A stretch of DNA of 64,000 bases from Sipunculus nudus. Taxonomy: Eukaryota > Annelida > Sipuncula > Golfingiida > Sipunculidae. Position numbers and translations under genes: made by a program. Numbering within the stretch: position 1 is the stretch's first letter; each line of letters begins with the position of its first letter. Positions 1-11,818 of this stretch are shown in pieces. The stretch is from assembly GCA_026874595.1 (NCBI GenBank), contig CM049309.1, positions 14,808,576 to 14,872,575 of the forward strand. The letters run 5' to 3'. The notes under the pieces are model-generated. The model ran no database searches and was not told where the DNA came from. It worked only from the letters and a program-made list of their open reading frames with translations.

Positions 1-960
1 GACTCTACTAGAGCAGTAAACTAAGCTATCCAGTCAGGATAATCAAGAAGATCCCCTGTGAACACCGATGGCTCTGGCACGGGAAGTCGCCTGAGGCTAA
101 TCGAAGACAGCAAGGCCTCTGAGAGCTGTTTCACATCGACGTTCTCTCGTATGGGTGATGTCGGGTAAAAAGGTTCTGCTGCTGCATTCAACTTGGAATC
201 CAGCTCTCCTTTGACAGAATGTACAAATGAAGCAGCTGTACAGGGTTCTCCCTGTGACCTTTGTAAATCATACGCATCTAACTTAGCCCTTTCAATGTGC
301 AACTGCTGAGTCAGCTTCGTAGTTCCAATTCACGGCGTAACCTTTGAATCTCTGCATCTGGTTCAGCACGGCGCTTTTCTTCTTCCAACTCAAATTTCCT
401 TAGGCGGTCCTCTTCAACTGCAGACACCTGCTTGGCAACCAGTTCTGCTTGTAAGGCTGCTGCCTTCACTATGATTTCTTGTCTTGAAGTACTATGTGTA
501 CAAGATATCATACTTGCATGCTCTGAACGAAACCTTTAATGGATTCATGGGCAGAACGTCTCTGACTGAAGAACGATCCTATTGACACAGTGCTTTCAAG
601 GTCTGCTCTACGAATAAGAAGCTCAATCTTTTTTACATTTCCATCTACAATGGCACATGCTCTATCTACAGCGGCAGTAACATCTGCAGGTGGAGCCTTT
701 ACACTAAGCTCCCTTACTTTATCATAGTGATTTATAATAATTTTCCGCCTTTCAGAAAGGTCTTTGCTTAGGGCATCTAAAGCTTTTGTTTAATATTTTG
801 TGAAATCTGTTTCAGCCACTAGCTGAAGCAAATCATCATATGCATCGTTAAAGCTATCTTCAGCTTTATTATAAAAGTTTTCTCTTTCTTTCTCAGTAGG
901 TTTTCGAACTCTCTCTGATCGACGTGGCTATTGTGAATCACCAACTAATCCTGGATCTCC
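1..960 (-). pseudogene. Decayed gag of a BEL/Pao-like LTR retrotransposon, 3' end off the window
   Basis: Read on the minus strand, this stretch gives one interrupted protein. From about 925 it runs through a basic segment (RVRKPTEK), helical and acidic sequence, a charged coiled coil (RKFELEEEKRRAE, about 340-450), and then PEPSVFTGDLLDYPDW near 24-75. The last motif resembles the PxFxGdpxxyxxW signature of the DUF1759 gag domain of BEL/Pao elements. The frame is broken by a TAG at 928-930, a TAA at 790-792, a frameshift near 508-518, a one-base shift near 311-315, and a TAG at 21-23 after which the frame continues to the window edge. Protease and RT would lie beyond base 1. An LTR-like sequence sits on the same strand at 2093-2360. 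The family call rests on motif resemblance only. A domesticated gene is unlikely given the number of lesions. Confidence 0.7.
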
Positions 961-2092
961 TTTTATCCTATCTCCTCAGATTTAACCTATGCACGAAAGG
1001 CTATATGCAAATTACATGAGTACAGCATGTTAAAATGTTTAACATGACGCTCAGCTCATGAACTGATGAGGTATATTCTGTCACTTAAAATGATTAAGCT
1101 AAACAATAACCATTAGAGTATTAAATCTATTTCATAGCACTGCTGTAAAAAATACAAGTCAACGGAAATAATAGAGTAAATTACTCAAAATCTCATGAGA
1201 ATATATGACAGATCTAAAACCAGGCCAGTTGCCAATATTATACTGTACACTGTATGACTTTCCAAGTTACATTCAAACCCAGGGCCCAATACTATATGAG
1301 CCACTACCAGATCTTCTAGTTAAAGAATGCGAAGCAAATGATACAACTTAAAACAGAATTCTCGGCATTATAATGGTAACCATGATAATTCTATCATGTA
1401 TCAAATGTATAACAAAGAGATGTCCAGTGCTCTGGTTTGCACTTCTAATACACCATGGAAGATTAAAAATGATGCTAGGCACTTGTAGAGTCTCAAATGT
1501 TCTTGAAATCTTGCAAGGAAATAAACACATAGTGGACGCAGTCAAGTAATGGGGTGTCACAAGCTCTGTTTGTAGACGCAGACGCAGTCAAGTGATGTAA
1601 CAAGCTTATGTTTGTAGACACAAATGCAGTCACGTTCATTTGGTTTACAGGTACTCATCAAGGAGATAATGGAAATTAAGATGGCACTGGTGTCTGTGTT
1701 GAAATATTTGAAGTCAAAATGTATGCACTTGAGTATATCAGTGTTATCACTGCACCTTGAAGCATTCACATAATGTGAAAAACTGTTCAATCAACAACTC
1801 AGAGAGCAAAATCAAATATTCAATTAAGTAATGGTTATCTTGAGTTCAGCTGGCGGGTGCAAATTTCTTATTGACACGCATAACACTGTAAATTGCCATC
1901 AGCTCCTGACTTGACACTTCTGATAGACACTGTGTTGAATATGTCTATAAGCATCATGTTGCATATGTCAATAAACAAGTTTTAAATCACGTTGTCAGAC
2001 CAGCATCTATTTGACCAAGTTGTATGAAAAGTGGTCGCTGTAGCTCCCATCCGACAAAAAACGAACAAGGTTTCTTATTCGCTTATGTACAA
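961..2092 (-). mobile_element. Probable leader of the BEL/Pao-like element
   Basis: About 1.1 kb between the candidate LTR and the gag remnant, on the same strand. In-frame stops occur throughout and I recognise no coding segment; the frame feeding gag is open only back to a TGA near 980. The bases after the LTR show no primer-binding site that I could assign. Two short minus-strand frames (1348-1560 and 1557-1790) have no recognisable features. Assignment to the element is inferred from position. Confidence 0.4.
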
Positions 2093-2360
2093 TGTTCAGT
2101 CTTTATTTCTTCTCATACATGATGTGAAACACCTTCACACCAGAGGAACAGCTCTCGACTGATACACAGACTTATAAGGTGAAACTGAAAAGATATAACA
2201 GTTATAAACTATCTGAGTTTTTCATCGCAATAAAACCATATTATTATGGTTCATCATAATACATTCAAGAAATGATTTCCTTGACAGAACAAGAATAATC
2301 GTTACTGGTGCTGCCATCTGTAGGAAGGTTACGAAACTAATACAAAACTAAGACTGAACA
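2093..2360 (-). mobile_element. Candidate 5' LTR of the BEL/Pao-like element
   Basis: On the minus strand this 268-bp segment begins TGTTCAGTCTT and ends AAGACTGAACA, a perfect 11-bp terminal inverted repeat with the TG..CA ends of LTRs. It contains a TATA-like TTATAA at 2172-2177 and, about 65 bp further on, an AATAAA at 2102-2107 just before the 3' end. The order TATA then AATAAA fits a 5' LTR driving the gag remnant on the same strand. The AATAAA lies only about 9 bp from the LTR end, which would leave a very short U5. The partner LTR is outside the window, so neither LTR identity nor a target duplication can be tested. A MITE with an 11-bp TIR is the alternative. Confidence 0.55.
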
Positions 2361-4637
2361 TGGAATGCCGTGCAGGGTACAGACCAAATGCATATATATA
2401 ATATCGTTTCATCACACTTATTGACAAGGGTTTGGAAGATTTATCTTAAACAAACTTCTTACTGCTTAAAGAGTGGATTTCATAACTTTACAGGGATAAC
2501 AGGGGAAACGTGTTATCACGTGACACCATAATGCACAGAACGATACAGAAACTACTTGCGCGATATAAAATAGCATCAGTTCTAAAGGATGTACGTTGTT
2601 AAATAAAAAAAACTGCATAAAAGGGTAATCGAAGGGTACTAGCTTATTGTTACGTCATTGCCGACCCTGTGGGCTTCATGGGAGACTACGAAACGGGGTA
2701 AATACAGAGTAACGCATATGGCGAAACGCGCGGAGTAATACGTGTTACTGTAGATCACATGGTAGGACAGAATATAAACCACAAAGGTACACAGCTTAGG
2801 TAGAGTACAGATAAAGAGCCAACTACAGATAAATAATTAATCTGAAATACGAATACTGATCCTGGTGTAGACATGCGCCTGTACTATATAACGATTCCTT
2901 GGGTTTTCAACTTTTATTTTTCAGTTGAAAGGGTGATATTTGTATGACGGCAACTGAAATAATGTAAAGAATATTTTCTCTCATAAAATATGATAACAAT
3001 GTTTCCATCCTGAAGGGGGGGGGGGGGCTTCAGCCCCCAAAGCTCCCCCTCTGGATCCGCCACTGCCCAGACAGTTCACAAAGGACGGACTATATCGTCG
3101 ATAGAACGAACACGATTTTGATTGCGTGAATTGGTTACTGTTGACACTGAAGCTACCGCGGTACTTCCATGGTGGGCCATTCCGTACCCAAGCTTAACGT
3201 TGTGGCGGCAGCTACAGAAGAAGCAGAGCATATAGTGCACAGTTTCGTCCATTTCTGGATAAAAAACACCACCACAAATAGGGATTCATGCGACTGGGGT
3301 CAGGGCAAGCAGTTATTCAATTAGAAGAAACTGTGCATGCAAGTAGCTTGCATAACAGGTAGCTGTCATGCAAGTGGATTAAACTTACAGTTAGAAACAA
3401 AAGGAAAAACATGCCGTATGTGCGACAGTTCAGTTAGCGGAAAAGTTAAGCAAGTATTGTGTTTTCATTATTTTACTCCATTTAACTACTAAGGACCTCC
3501 GTTATTTAATGTATCCGTGATATCACATAGTGCCTCTGACTTTTGTGTGTGCATACGTGTTTCCGCCATATTGTCTCAATGTGTGGAGATCGCTCCATGT
3601 ATTAAAACGTTGTTCCTGTTTTTATGGCTGTGTTACGGCTTGTGTTTGTTGGAACATAACAGAAGCACTGTACTCTTTGGAATATTCTTTTCCAGGTAGT
3701 TCAAAAGAAGATTTATATGAAGGAGCTGCATATGCAGATGTTTAGAAAATAATTACTTTCTTCAATCGTAGAAAACAAAAGTTTCCTTCCATTGGAAGGG
3801 GAATTGTTATAAACAAAAAGAACTGGACAAAACCCATTCAGACAAATATGTTTAATGAAACATTAATTTTACATGGCACACTTAAGTAAGAACAATACGG
3901 AGGATTACTGGACCAATGTTTATAAACGTTGTTAAAAATAACGACAGAAACCTTCGTGCAATAACGATGAAACATACCTGCAAGGTATTATCGATTAATA
4001 ACAGACAAGTGTGTTGTAAGAAAAAACAACACTAGATGGCGCTCATACGCACAATACTATTTTAACGTATATCTAAAGGGATCGGTAGGTTCATTCTAAC
4101 TCGAGGTATGATTTATACATATGTTTTGACATAGAAATGAATGCGTGTTTATTTCTAATAAGTAAAATAACTATTTGGTGGATGCTCTCCATGAGATATC
4201 AATGCTCTGTACGTTATGTTTCCATTAGTAACCAGTCAACATGACGTAACAGTTTGCTTACGTCAGCGTTTAATTGTAGCTACGTTTGTCAACCTTAAAG
4301 AGGTCAAAGGAAGGTCTGTTCCTTAAGGTTCGTAAGTAATATTTATTTAAGGACAACACGGACTTATTCAGTGTGATGTTACCATTATCATCGTCATCAT
4401 CATCATCAGCATCATCAGCATCATATATATATATATATTTTTATACATATGCACGGTAAAATAAGGTCGATAGTTATAGTAGATCGATGCTTAATTGGTC
4501 CACGTGGCTTTGAACATAATTCCCACTTTGTATAGAGAGTGACCTACAGCCAGAATATTAATTTACACCAGCCGTACATCAAGCATGAATCGGCGTTGAT
4601 TTACCGTATAGAGGAGTTCACTTTTAAGACTTGCCCT
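2361..4637. other. Intergenic stretch with a few simple repeats
   Basis: No gene recognised. It holds a G11 run with a GGATCC-type element end (separate entry), two overlapping plus-strand frames of 60 and 71 codons at 3517-3745 without recognisable domains, and a TCATCA-type repeat followed by a short AT run at about 4386-4438. The 3' UTR of the LU gene should end near its right border. Confidence 0.6.
3005..3067 (-). mobile_element. End fragment of a G-rich GGATCC-ended element
   Basis: A G11 run, then CAGCCCCC and CTGGATCCGCCACTG. The reverse complement reads CAGTGGCGGATCCAG followed by G-rich sequence, the same terminus as the element at 62048-63652. Only one end is visible, so this is a truncated copy. 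Confidence 0.5.
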
Positions 4638-4691
4638 TTTATTTGTCCAAGTCGCCATACGTTCACACTATATTGTTGTTCGTGCTTTATT
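4638..4691 (-). terminator. Two AATAAA poly(A) signals of the LU-domain gene
   Basis: On the minus strand AATAAA occurs at 4686-4691 and again at 4638-4643, about 55 and 105 bases after the TAA stop at 4746-4748. The position suits a short 3' UTR. AATAAA is frequent in AT-rich DNA, so the exact cleavage site is unknown. Confidence 0.5.
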
Positions 4692-4745
4692 ATGTATACG
4701 ACTGACTGGTCTAGTCAGTTTGCTTTGTATCATCATCTGGAGTCA

Positions 4746-4973
4746 TTATCTTGTACATATGAACGTCAAGAAACTTAGTAATAAGGAGACTTTATTGTTG
4801 TGTTCCACGTCATAAGTTTTGCCGTTGTTACACCTGTCGCCATGACAACAGTTCACGGTCCCTGTAAAAGATTCTTTTTTGGTTCTGTTTGAGACACACT
4901 TCCGGTGTTTGCCCAATGTAGTCCAACATCCACGAACTATTAGTTCTTGGTTGTTCGTGATCCCTTTAACTTT
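4746..4973 (-). CDS. Last exon of a Ly6/uPAR (LU) three-finger domain protein, likely GPI-anchored
   Basis: The exon opens after a strong 3' splice site (pyrimidine tract then TTTGCAG at 4974-4984) in phase 0 and runs 75 codons to TAA. It carries the second half of an LU domain: VRGCW, KCVSNR, then NCCHGDRCN, which matches the CCxxDxCN signature. Five cysteines are present. After the asparagine come about 30 residues ending in VSLLLSFLTFICTR, a short hydrophobic tail after NN residues as expected for a GPI-attachment signal. LU proteins are small disulfide-rich extracellular or membrane-tethered ligands, receptors or channel modulators; the specific role here cannot be read. The exon joins in phase 0 to the exon at 22450-22577, giving the canonical ten cysteines. 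Two AATAAA signals follow. An alternative is a non-expressed relic, but frame, splice site and domain are all intact. Confidence 0.8.
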   Translation of the reverse strand, partial: KVKGITNNQELIVRGCWTTLGKHRKCVSNRTKKESFTGTVNCCHGDRCNNGKTYDVEHNNKVSLLLSFLTFICTR

Positions 4974-5686
4974 CTGCAAAGAAAGAAACAAAAAACTAAA
5001 ATTCAATTCAGTCTTAAAATGTTCAGCATTTTTTTATGTTTACCATAGTCACGTTCCTTAAACTTATGGAGCACTCCGTGAGGAAAATAACACCTCTAAA
5101 ATCGTTGGCAAAAACTCACAGCATTTTAGTGTTATGTCCTAGGACCAAATGAACCATAGAACCATATAAAATCTTTTATTAACCGAAACTGTCCACATCG
5201 CTCTTAAAATAACAAAAAGATTAGGCCTACATTTCCATAAATCACTTTGATCTTTTTTCTTTGTTGTGTTAAATCTGAAGATCTCCATTGTTCTCAATAC
5301 CAAGTATTTATGACAAAAATATTAAATTCATGTTATATTAAACGCAGAAATGTCGCCGTGTCACGCTGTATTGAGCACAAAAGGACAAAGAGTTCGTAGC
5401 GACAATCAGCCGAAAACCGGGGTCATTAAGCATTCTTAATTGTCCGATAGGGCCTACTTGACGTCTCTGTAGACTGCCTCATGCCAGAGGGTAGAACAAA
5501 TAGCAAAGAAAATTCACGATGTCAGTGTATATATAACACAAAATAATAAAAAAAACCGGTATAAATCACGCAAGCGGTGCTGTGGATGTTACATACAGCC
5601 GCAGTATAAGGTTGGACGAAAAAATAAGAGCGACAATACTGACGCTCGAGAGATATTCTGGGAGTTGTTCATTGTTCGGGTAGTGG

Positions 5687-6018
5687 TTAAGGAGAATTGA
5701 TATCTAACGTGAAATGAGCAGCAAGAACGTTACAACCGTCAACAAAATAGCGTCCGAAAATTGTAGGTGTCGGAATCTCTGTCAAATCCATTGGCAAATA
5801 GTTCAGGAATGCGTGCCATGCAGCCCTCCTCCTGGGAGCAGAAATTGGCTTGCCATTAAGCCGGGGTTGTCCGTGTCTAGACTTTCTGTGAATCTTGCCC
5901 AAGGGGGCAGTAAGACCAACATTGTAGGATGGTCATAGCGCCAACAATGAGTCCAGAAGCACCCCGCGGTCGGTATGATCACGCCAGAATCGTCAGTCCA
6001 AGATAGATATGGGGACAA
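5687..6018. other. GC-richer patch with overlapping unrecognised frames
   Basis: Frames of 71-74 codons are open on both strands at once (plus 5714-5938; minus 5687-5902 and 5803-6018). The patch is richer in GC than its surroundings. None of the three translations resembles a family I know and none has a convincing splice border. It may be a decayed transposon coding segment; this is a guess from composition. Confidence 0.2.
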
Positions 6019-6370
6019 ACATAAAACCTAAGAGAATTCGGGTATATCACGTGACCTCTCTGTTATCTGTTTTATCTTTCAGAATGAAGAGCTTAGTTCC
6101 GCTGAATCCAGCAATAATACACCCCTGACGGGAATTAAGCTGTTTTTTATAATGATATGGTATTGTTCTGGCAAAGTATGTTTGATGTCATTTTACAATA
6201 CTTTTTGTTTCATTATTATATACATATATATGTAAGTGGAATCTATGTATTTGGTAAGTACATATAATCATCACTCTCAAATCATTTTTTAGAAAAAAGT
6301 TTGTAAACTTATTTCTCCATATTTAAGTCCTTTCATTTATTTTACTCACGTACGTAGCCAGGATGATCTG

Positions 6371-6640
6371 AGGGAATATAGTCTTTCCTCCGCGGTCACA
6401 CAGCGCTCTATGTTTTGCAACAGAGCATTATATACACAAAAAAAGAACTATCTTGGATCTTCTTTAAAGACTCAAAACAGCTTCGTAGTAATTATTAAAC
6501 AAATTGAGAAATAACGTCCCCGGGATGGATCTCTTTCTATGTTTTGATAGTTATACCTAAAGAAGTAAGTGTATATGTGATAAAACATGAGGTAAACATG
6601 ACTGATAATTTCATGTTTAAAAATTACTTTAGCAGGTATT
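6371..6640 (+). repeat. Dispersed repeat with copies at 33.6 and 61.8 kb
   Basis: Bases 6371-6429 (GTCTTTCCTCCGCGGTCACA and flanks) recur almost unchanged at 33617-33672. Bases from about 6508 (GAGAAATAACGTCCC, then GGATGGATCTCTTTCTATG) recur with few changes at about 61785. The two blocks sit together only here, suggesting one element family of which the other sites keep parts. Confidence 0.6.
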
Positions 6641-9600
6641 TACCGATTTGAAAGTCGGATGGAGGAGGGGTGAATGGTGACATGGCCCCCTGCGTCGTCC
6701 CACTTTAGAAATGTAGAAAGAGTGAAGGAATTCCTTGATCTGATTTAGTATATGGTGATGGCAGTAGATTTCATGAACGTGTGTGTTTGTCCAGCAGGAG
6801 TCACCGAATAAATATTATTTCAATCCATAACCCTAACTTTTAAACGTTTTTGACGAATTCGCATTGTTAATGGATTATGGCCACTCATACTACGAAAGAA
6901 GGTCATGGTCATATCATCAAATTCAATCGCAGACATTTTAGGACTTTGTAAAAAAATACGGAGACTTAAATGAATTCCTTCACTGCAACAAGGTGGCAAT
7001 CATGCATATGCCTATTAGAATACAAACTCAAGAGATAATTAAAATGGTCATACACGTATATCCATCAAATCTGAAAGATTTAAAGCATGAATTTATGGCG
7101 TTTCAATTATTAAAGATGCTAACTCGTATATATGACGTTATTTAACTCAAGATAATGCCTTGAAGCTTTTACGAAAATAGGCTAAACAATGCCGATCCTA
7201 CCACAAACTGCCTGTTCGTTTTGTTTATATTCACATGTTTATAGCATGTGGGGGACCGCCAAAATAATCAAATACATTCAACAAAGACATCTGGTAGCAG
7301 TTTAGACGAACAAGAGTTTTGTAAAATCGTTTTGCTAAGATGTCCCGTGTTTACTAAAAGATTGTAGATAAATCAGCTCATATCTACATCCATAGAAGAG
7401 GTGATATGACACCTTCTCTCTACAGGCATTAGCCATAACTCATTAATGAGTACCCAGAGTAACCCAGGAATCTAATAAAGTACAGAAAATTAAGGTGAAT
7501 AGCTGGCTTTAAAAGCGTAAAATACATTTGATTGACCGAAACTGACAGCTACGGAAGGCATCTGATCGAAAAATGTCAAGGAAATAATGGTTCTACTTAT
7601 AAGATGATAGTAAAATAACATGTAATAGCCACTCATAATGATTTATCACTTTTTAATCATCTAATAAAACCAGATCCTGTAATATGACAGGGTTCAGGTA
7701 ATTAGCCCGCGTTCACTATGGTATTCTTGGTTTACTGGATGCTGCAAAAGAGGTTAATGGCTCACTCAAGTCGAAAATGGTTTGTGAGGGTAATATCTTA
7801 GCAGAAGTTAGTTATAGGCCATGCATACACACACATTTTAGTTGTTCTTCAGACTTCATGATCAAATTTTAAAAAAGGAGTGTGGATTTTTTAAAATAAC
7901 ATATATTTAATGAGATACGACACATAAAGTGTTCATAAAGTGTTGATATTTAATGTGCAACAATCCTTATTTGAACTGGCGTATGAACAGCACAGAGTTA
8001 ATCCATTTTCGACGATAACTTTATGAATGAAATTCTGCATTATTTTTATGCACAGAAATTTCTTTGAAGGGATTAAGAAAAGAGCAGTATTTAACATCTT
8101 TAGTATATCAGTGGTTATGCGCTCATTGCCTTAACCTGTACTAATATTCCAAACCTGAAATCTAATTTCCAAGGAATTCTAAGTAATTCTACATTCTAAG
8201 GCATGCAAACCTCCGCCATGTGTATTGTGGGATGCTCAACTATTGGCTGCGCTGTAACCGCTGCACGAAACCGAGGTTGTCCGTCAGGTTTGGCCACCAG
8301 GCGGTGTTGTCTCTGTGGAATTCCCTCCTGCGTAATATTTGACCATTCCCGTTGGAATCCACAGAATGCAATCGTAACCTTTCAGGACAGTCTCTATATC
8401 AACATGCTTGTAAAACTTTCATCTTTTACGATCCTGTGTTACGAGAAAACATATGCCAGACCAAAGTAGGCGTATGTAAAGAGAAAATTGACATTAATAG
8501 TATAGATCCGGTTTTGTTTTCATGACACGTGACAGGGTGATGTTCATGAGCGGGTACAGATTCTATGGTACTACCGTACTATAGTATGTTAAAGGTAGTT
8601 CTTTAAATTGTCATGTTTGATTGAGCTTTGTCAATTGCAGATTTGTTAATTGTTAATTCGGGCGAATTTGAATAATTTCAGAAAAGAAGAAGTCCTGTAA
8701 ATTTTCCTGACGTGAGAGGTTGCCATGGAAACATCTTTATTGTGATTTCCGACGATTGTGTGATGTTTCCAGACCAGGTAACAAAAAACAAACCTTGACT
8801 TGTTCTTTTAAGAAAAACCCGCAGACAAGAAAGTTTCCTTTAGCATGGATTTCAGATTGTAGTGAATGAAAAATTCAGACAATCTATATATGAATTTACT
8901 GCCACTGGGGACATTTTTGCCTTAACAAACTAATACTAAGAATGATTACGGGGCCTTCAGTGACTGAAATAAACTTTGATTTTGTGGAGATGCAACATAA
9001 AAACAATTTTGTCAAAGAGCAGTTTTATACTGTGTTTTTATGGATGTGTGGCTTTTCGCGACACGATTTCAGACTGTCGTAAAATCAGGTTCTCTAAAAC
9101 TTTAAACTGTATTGTGGAGTAGAAACTGTCACTCCATGCAGCGAATCCTGTCTAATTCCTGTGGGCACTTAGACCAAACAAAAACGTTAAAATGCTTCCA
9201 TATTTGTTAAAAAATATAGTAAAGTGTCTCGTCATATGAGATCTGATCAGGTAATAGTAAGTAGCAGCATACAAAAAATAGTGTTCGACGGACTCTGTGA
9301 ACACAAAAGTGTATGGTGCCAGCTGGCGAGATTTTCTTGACCAGTACAACACGTAGAATTTAGCGAGCTTGCCTAGAAAATACAAAAATGTGCTTCAAAT
9401 CATGAAATGATGAATATGCTCAACACAAAATTCCGTTTTCAATAACATAAACCTTTAAGAATTCCTTTAGAGAATTTGTGCCGTATAGCACAAATTAGCG
9501 GTATTACCAATAAACTGGATTTCACTTGCTAAATACAAAAAAAATATATATAAAAAAGTAGCGGCGAAGCCGGAGACCAATATTAAATTTGTATGGCCTA

Positions 9601-10230
9601 AGTTATTTAATATCTGAACCTATGTTTCTGGGTATAGATAAAAGGTTGTAAATCCTAGCAAGAGACTGGATTGAGGTTTACTAACCGACCAGACAGGCAC
9701 CAGTAATACTTAAATACCTTCTCTGTCATATCAATAGATTTACTTTTTAATTTGTTAGATCATGAAGGCGGATAAAACTATGATTAGTGGGCGCCCACGA
9801 CCAGTGTCTCAGGGGCGTCTGTTACGTGGACGAATAAAGCAACTTTTCATCAGAAGCTCGTGTTTTCGCATCATGTTGATCGCCAGGGCGTGATACTTCG
9901 TTATTTCTCTTCTTTCCTTTTGATTATTAGTTTTATAGGTCAGACTGTTTGTGTGCGGATGATCTTATATCAAAGTCTCTTATTTTTCATCCTGTCGCCC
10001 CTTCGTGTGCAGCGATGGGATTTAAGAAATAACAAATACATTAAGCCGAGAAGGGCGACCGGATGAGAATAAATCACCAAATATTGGAGATAAAAATGTT
10101 AATATATATACATTTCTTATTTTGTTTACGTGATATCTGTTTACACTACCTTTATATGTATACACCGGGAGTTCTTTCTCTTATGGATGTTACTTTAACA
10201 ACAACCAGGCAGGTCAATATTTAATAGAAC

Positions 10231-10407
10231 TACAGTGGAACCTCTCCAAGTGGGAACCCCCTAAACATGGCACCTCTTTATAGCGGACAATAAGTCCCGG
10301 GTTTTCTCAATCTTATTATTTATACTACCGTTATGACCTCATCATCGTATATAGTTGGCAGTTTGCTTTAGACCCAAGTGTGTCTACTTTATAGAGGGTT
10401 CAGTATG
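10231..10407 (+). mobile_element. MITE-like element with CAGTGGAACCTCT end
   Basis: The segment starts ACAGTGGAACCTCTCCAAGT, contains TATAGCGGACA, and ends ACTTTATAGAGGGTTCAG, an imperfect inverted copy of the start. It is noncoding and about 180 bp long. I recognise the layout as a common short inverted-repeat element in invertebrate genomes; superfamily not assigned. Confidence 0.5.
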
Positions 10408-10807
10408 TATCATTTGTGATCGTCGTGCGTCACATTTTCTTCATGTACCTGACATAGCACGGCAGAATGTTTTCAGACATTTAAAAAATAGTTAACTATA
10501 TTCTTCCACAGATTTACTTTTCATGGTCGCTTTTTGGGGATGGCCTAATTGCACTTTCCTTTTAATATTACATCATCAATACCAGTCTGGTTCAGCCAAC
10601 CCTAATTTGAGCACTTAAGCACACCGCGCTTATAATTCAACCTGTTCCATGAGAGAACGATGACATAATTATCCGTCAGTTCAATCTCCACCCGTGACCC
10701 AATAAAATCATGGAGATATCTCGATAGAGACTCAAAGGTTCGCTCCAATAGCTTAAAGACAGGTTATGACTTTTGGAATTTTCCGAAACTGCATATAGGT
10801 GGAATTC

Positions 10808-10934
10808 CATATATGCGTATGCAGTACGCATGCGTCACGTATATACATATGCAGCAAGGAATAGGACACATTATATTTCCTCGAAGTTAATTTTCATATA
10901 TGCATACGCAGTACGTATGTGTTACGTATATGAC
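10808..10934 (+). repeat. Two direct copies of a 39-bp palindromic-type unit
   Basis: CATATATGCGTATGCAGTAC and the following bases (10808-10846) recur at 10895-10934 with a few substitutions, 87 bp apart. Each unit contains inverted words (GCGTATGC/GTACGCATGC), so each could form a small hairpin. No protein sense. Confidence 0.6.
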
Positions 10935-11695
10935 TTTATTAAACATATACATTATTTAAGGCGTTATAACGATCCCTGGAAAGGGTTTATCTAGGATGGA
11001 GTTACTTTGCCATGTTCTTGACATTAATCTAGTACGGTTCTGACCTTAATTTGACCTAACTTACACATCAGACAATGGTACAACTTTGTAATAATAACAG
11101 CAGACACAACACTGTATTGAAAGGACATGAATTATGACGTGACAATTAGTAATTGGTAATGGTACAGAAACGGATTTTCTTGATATACATGGCAATCATT
11201 CAATGTCGTTGCTTTGTTCCCAACGTGACTGGAGGAGGTCGTGATGGAAGTATGGGGCATTCGCTTCTCAAATACATTCGAGGATCAAAGGGATGGGTGG
11301 TGGAGATGGATGGTGGTAATCTCTCTTTGCTTTCGACCATCCATTCCCCCCCCCCCCCCAAGAACTAATTTTGCATGTTTATCTAAAGGAATTTGCAATG
11401 AATATTCTAAAGAAAACGTAGCAACTTATAATTAAAGACAAAATTTATCTTATAATAAATACGATTGTCTTAATAGATAATAATTTGATATTACGGACAA
11501 TAGGAAGAGGAAAAGTTTGTTTGCTTGAAGTTTGGAAAAGTTTAAAAGCCCCAGGCCTGTACATTTGGTTTGATATTCTCTACTCCTTTATTTAAATCCT
11601 ACATCGATGAATGTCAACTATTTTTTATTTACTCTTGGCCAGAACGTACATACCATTCTTACATTTGATGCTGACATGCCCTGGGTAGAACCGAC

Positions 11696-11818
11696 CCCGC
11701 CACCGCAACCTTTTTACGGGATTCAGAACAATTTATTCAAGGACCTTTTCGAAAGTGTTGAAATTGGTCTTTCTAGGTTGGATCCCTCCTTTTCCTAAAT
11801 CTTAGGTCCGCCCCTATT
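11696..11818 (-). mobile_element. Truncated G-rich GGATCC-type element
   Basis: The reverse complement reads AGGGGCGGACCTAAGATTTA, then GGATCCAACCTAGAAAGACC and AAAAGGTCC. The same words in the same order occur at 22733-22915 (minus) and 45537-45640 (plus), so this is a third copy of one family. Confidence 0.55.

Noticed and set aside
8203-8469. Cysteine-rich 88-codon frame with CCTCCGCCATG near its start
   Set aside because: Cysteine spacing fits no family I know; no splice sites. A promoter-like CCAAT/CCGCCAT cluster is possible but unsupported.
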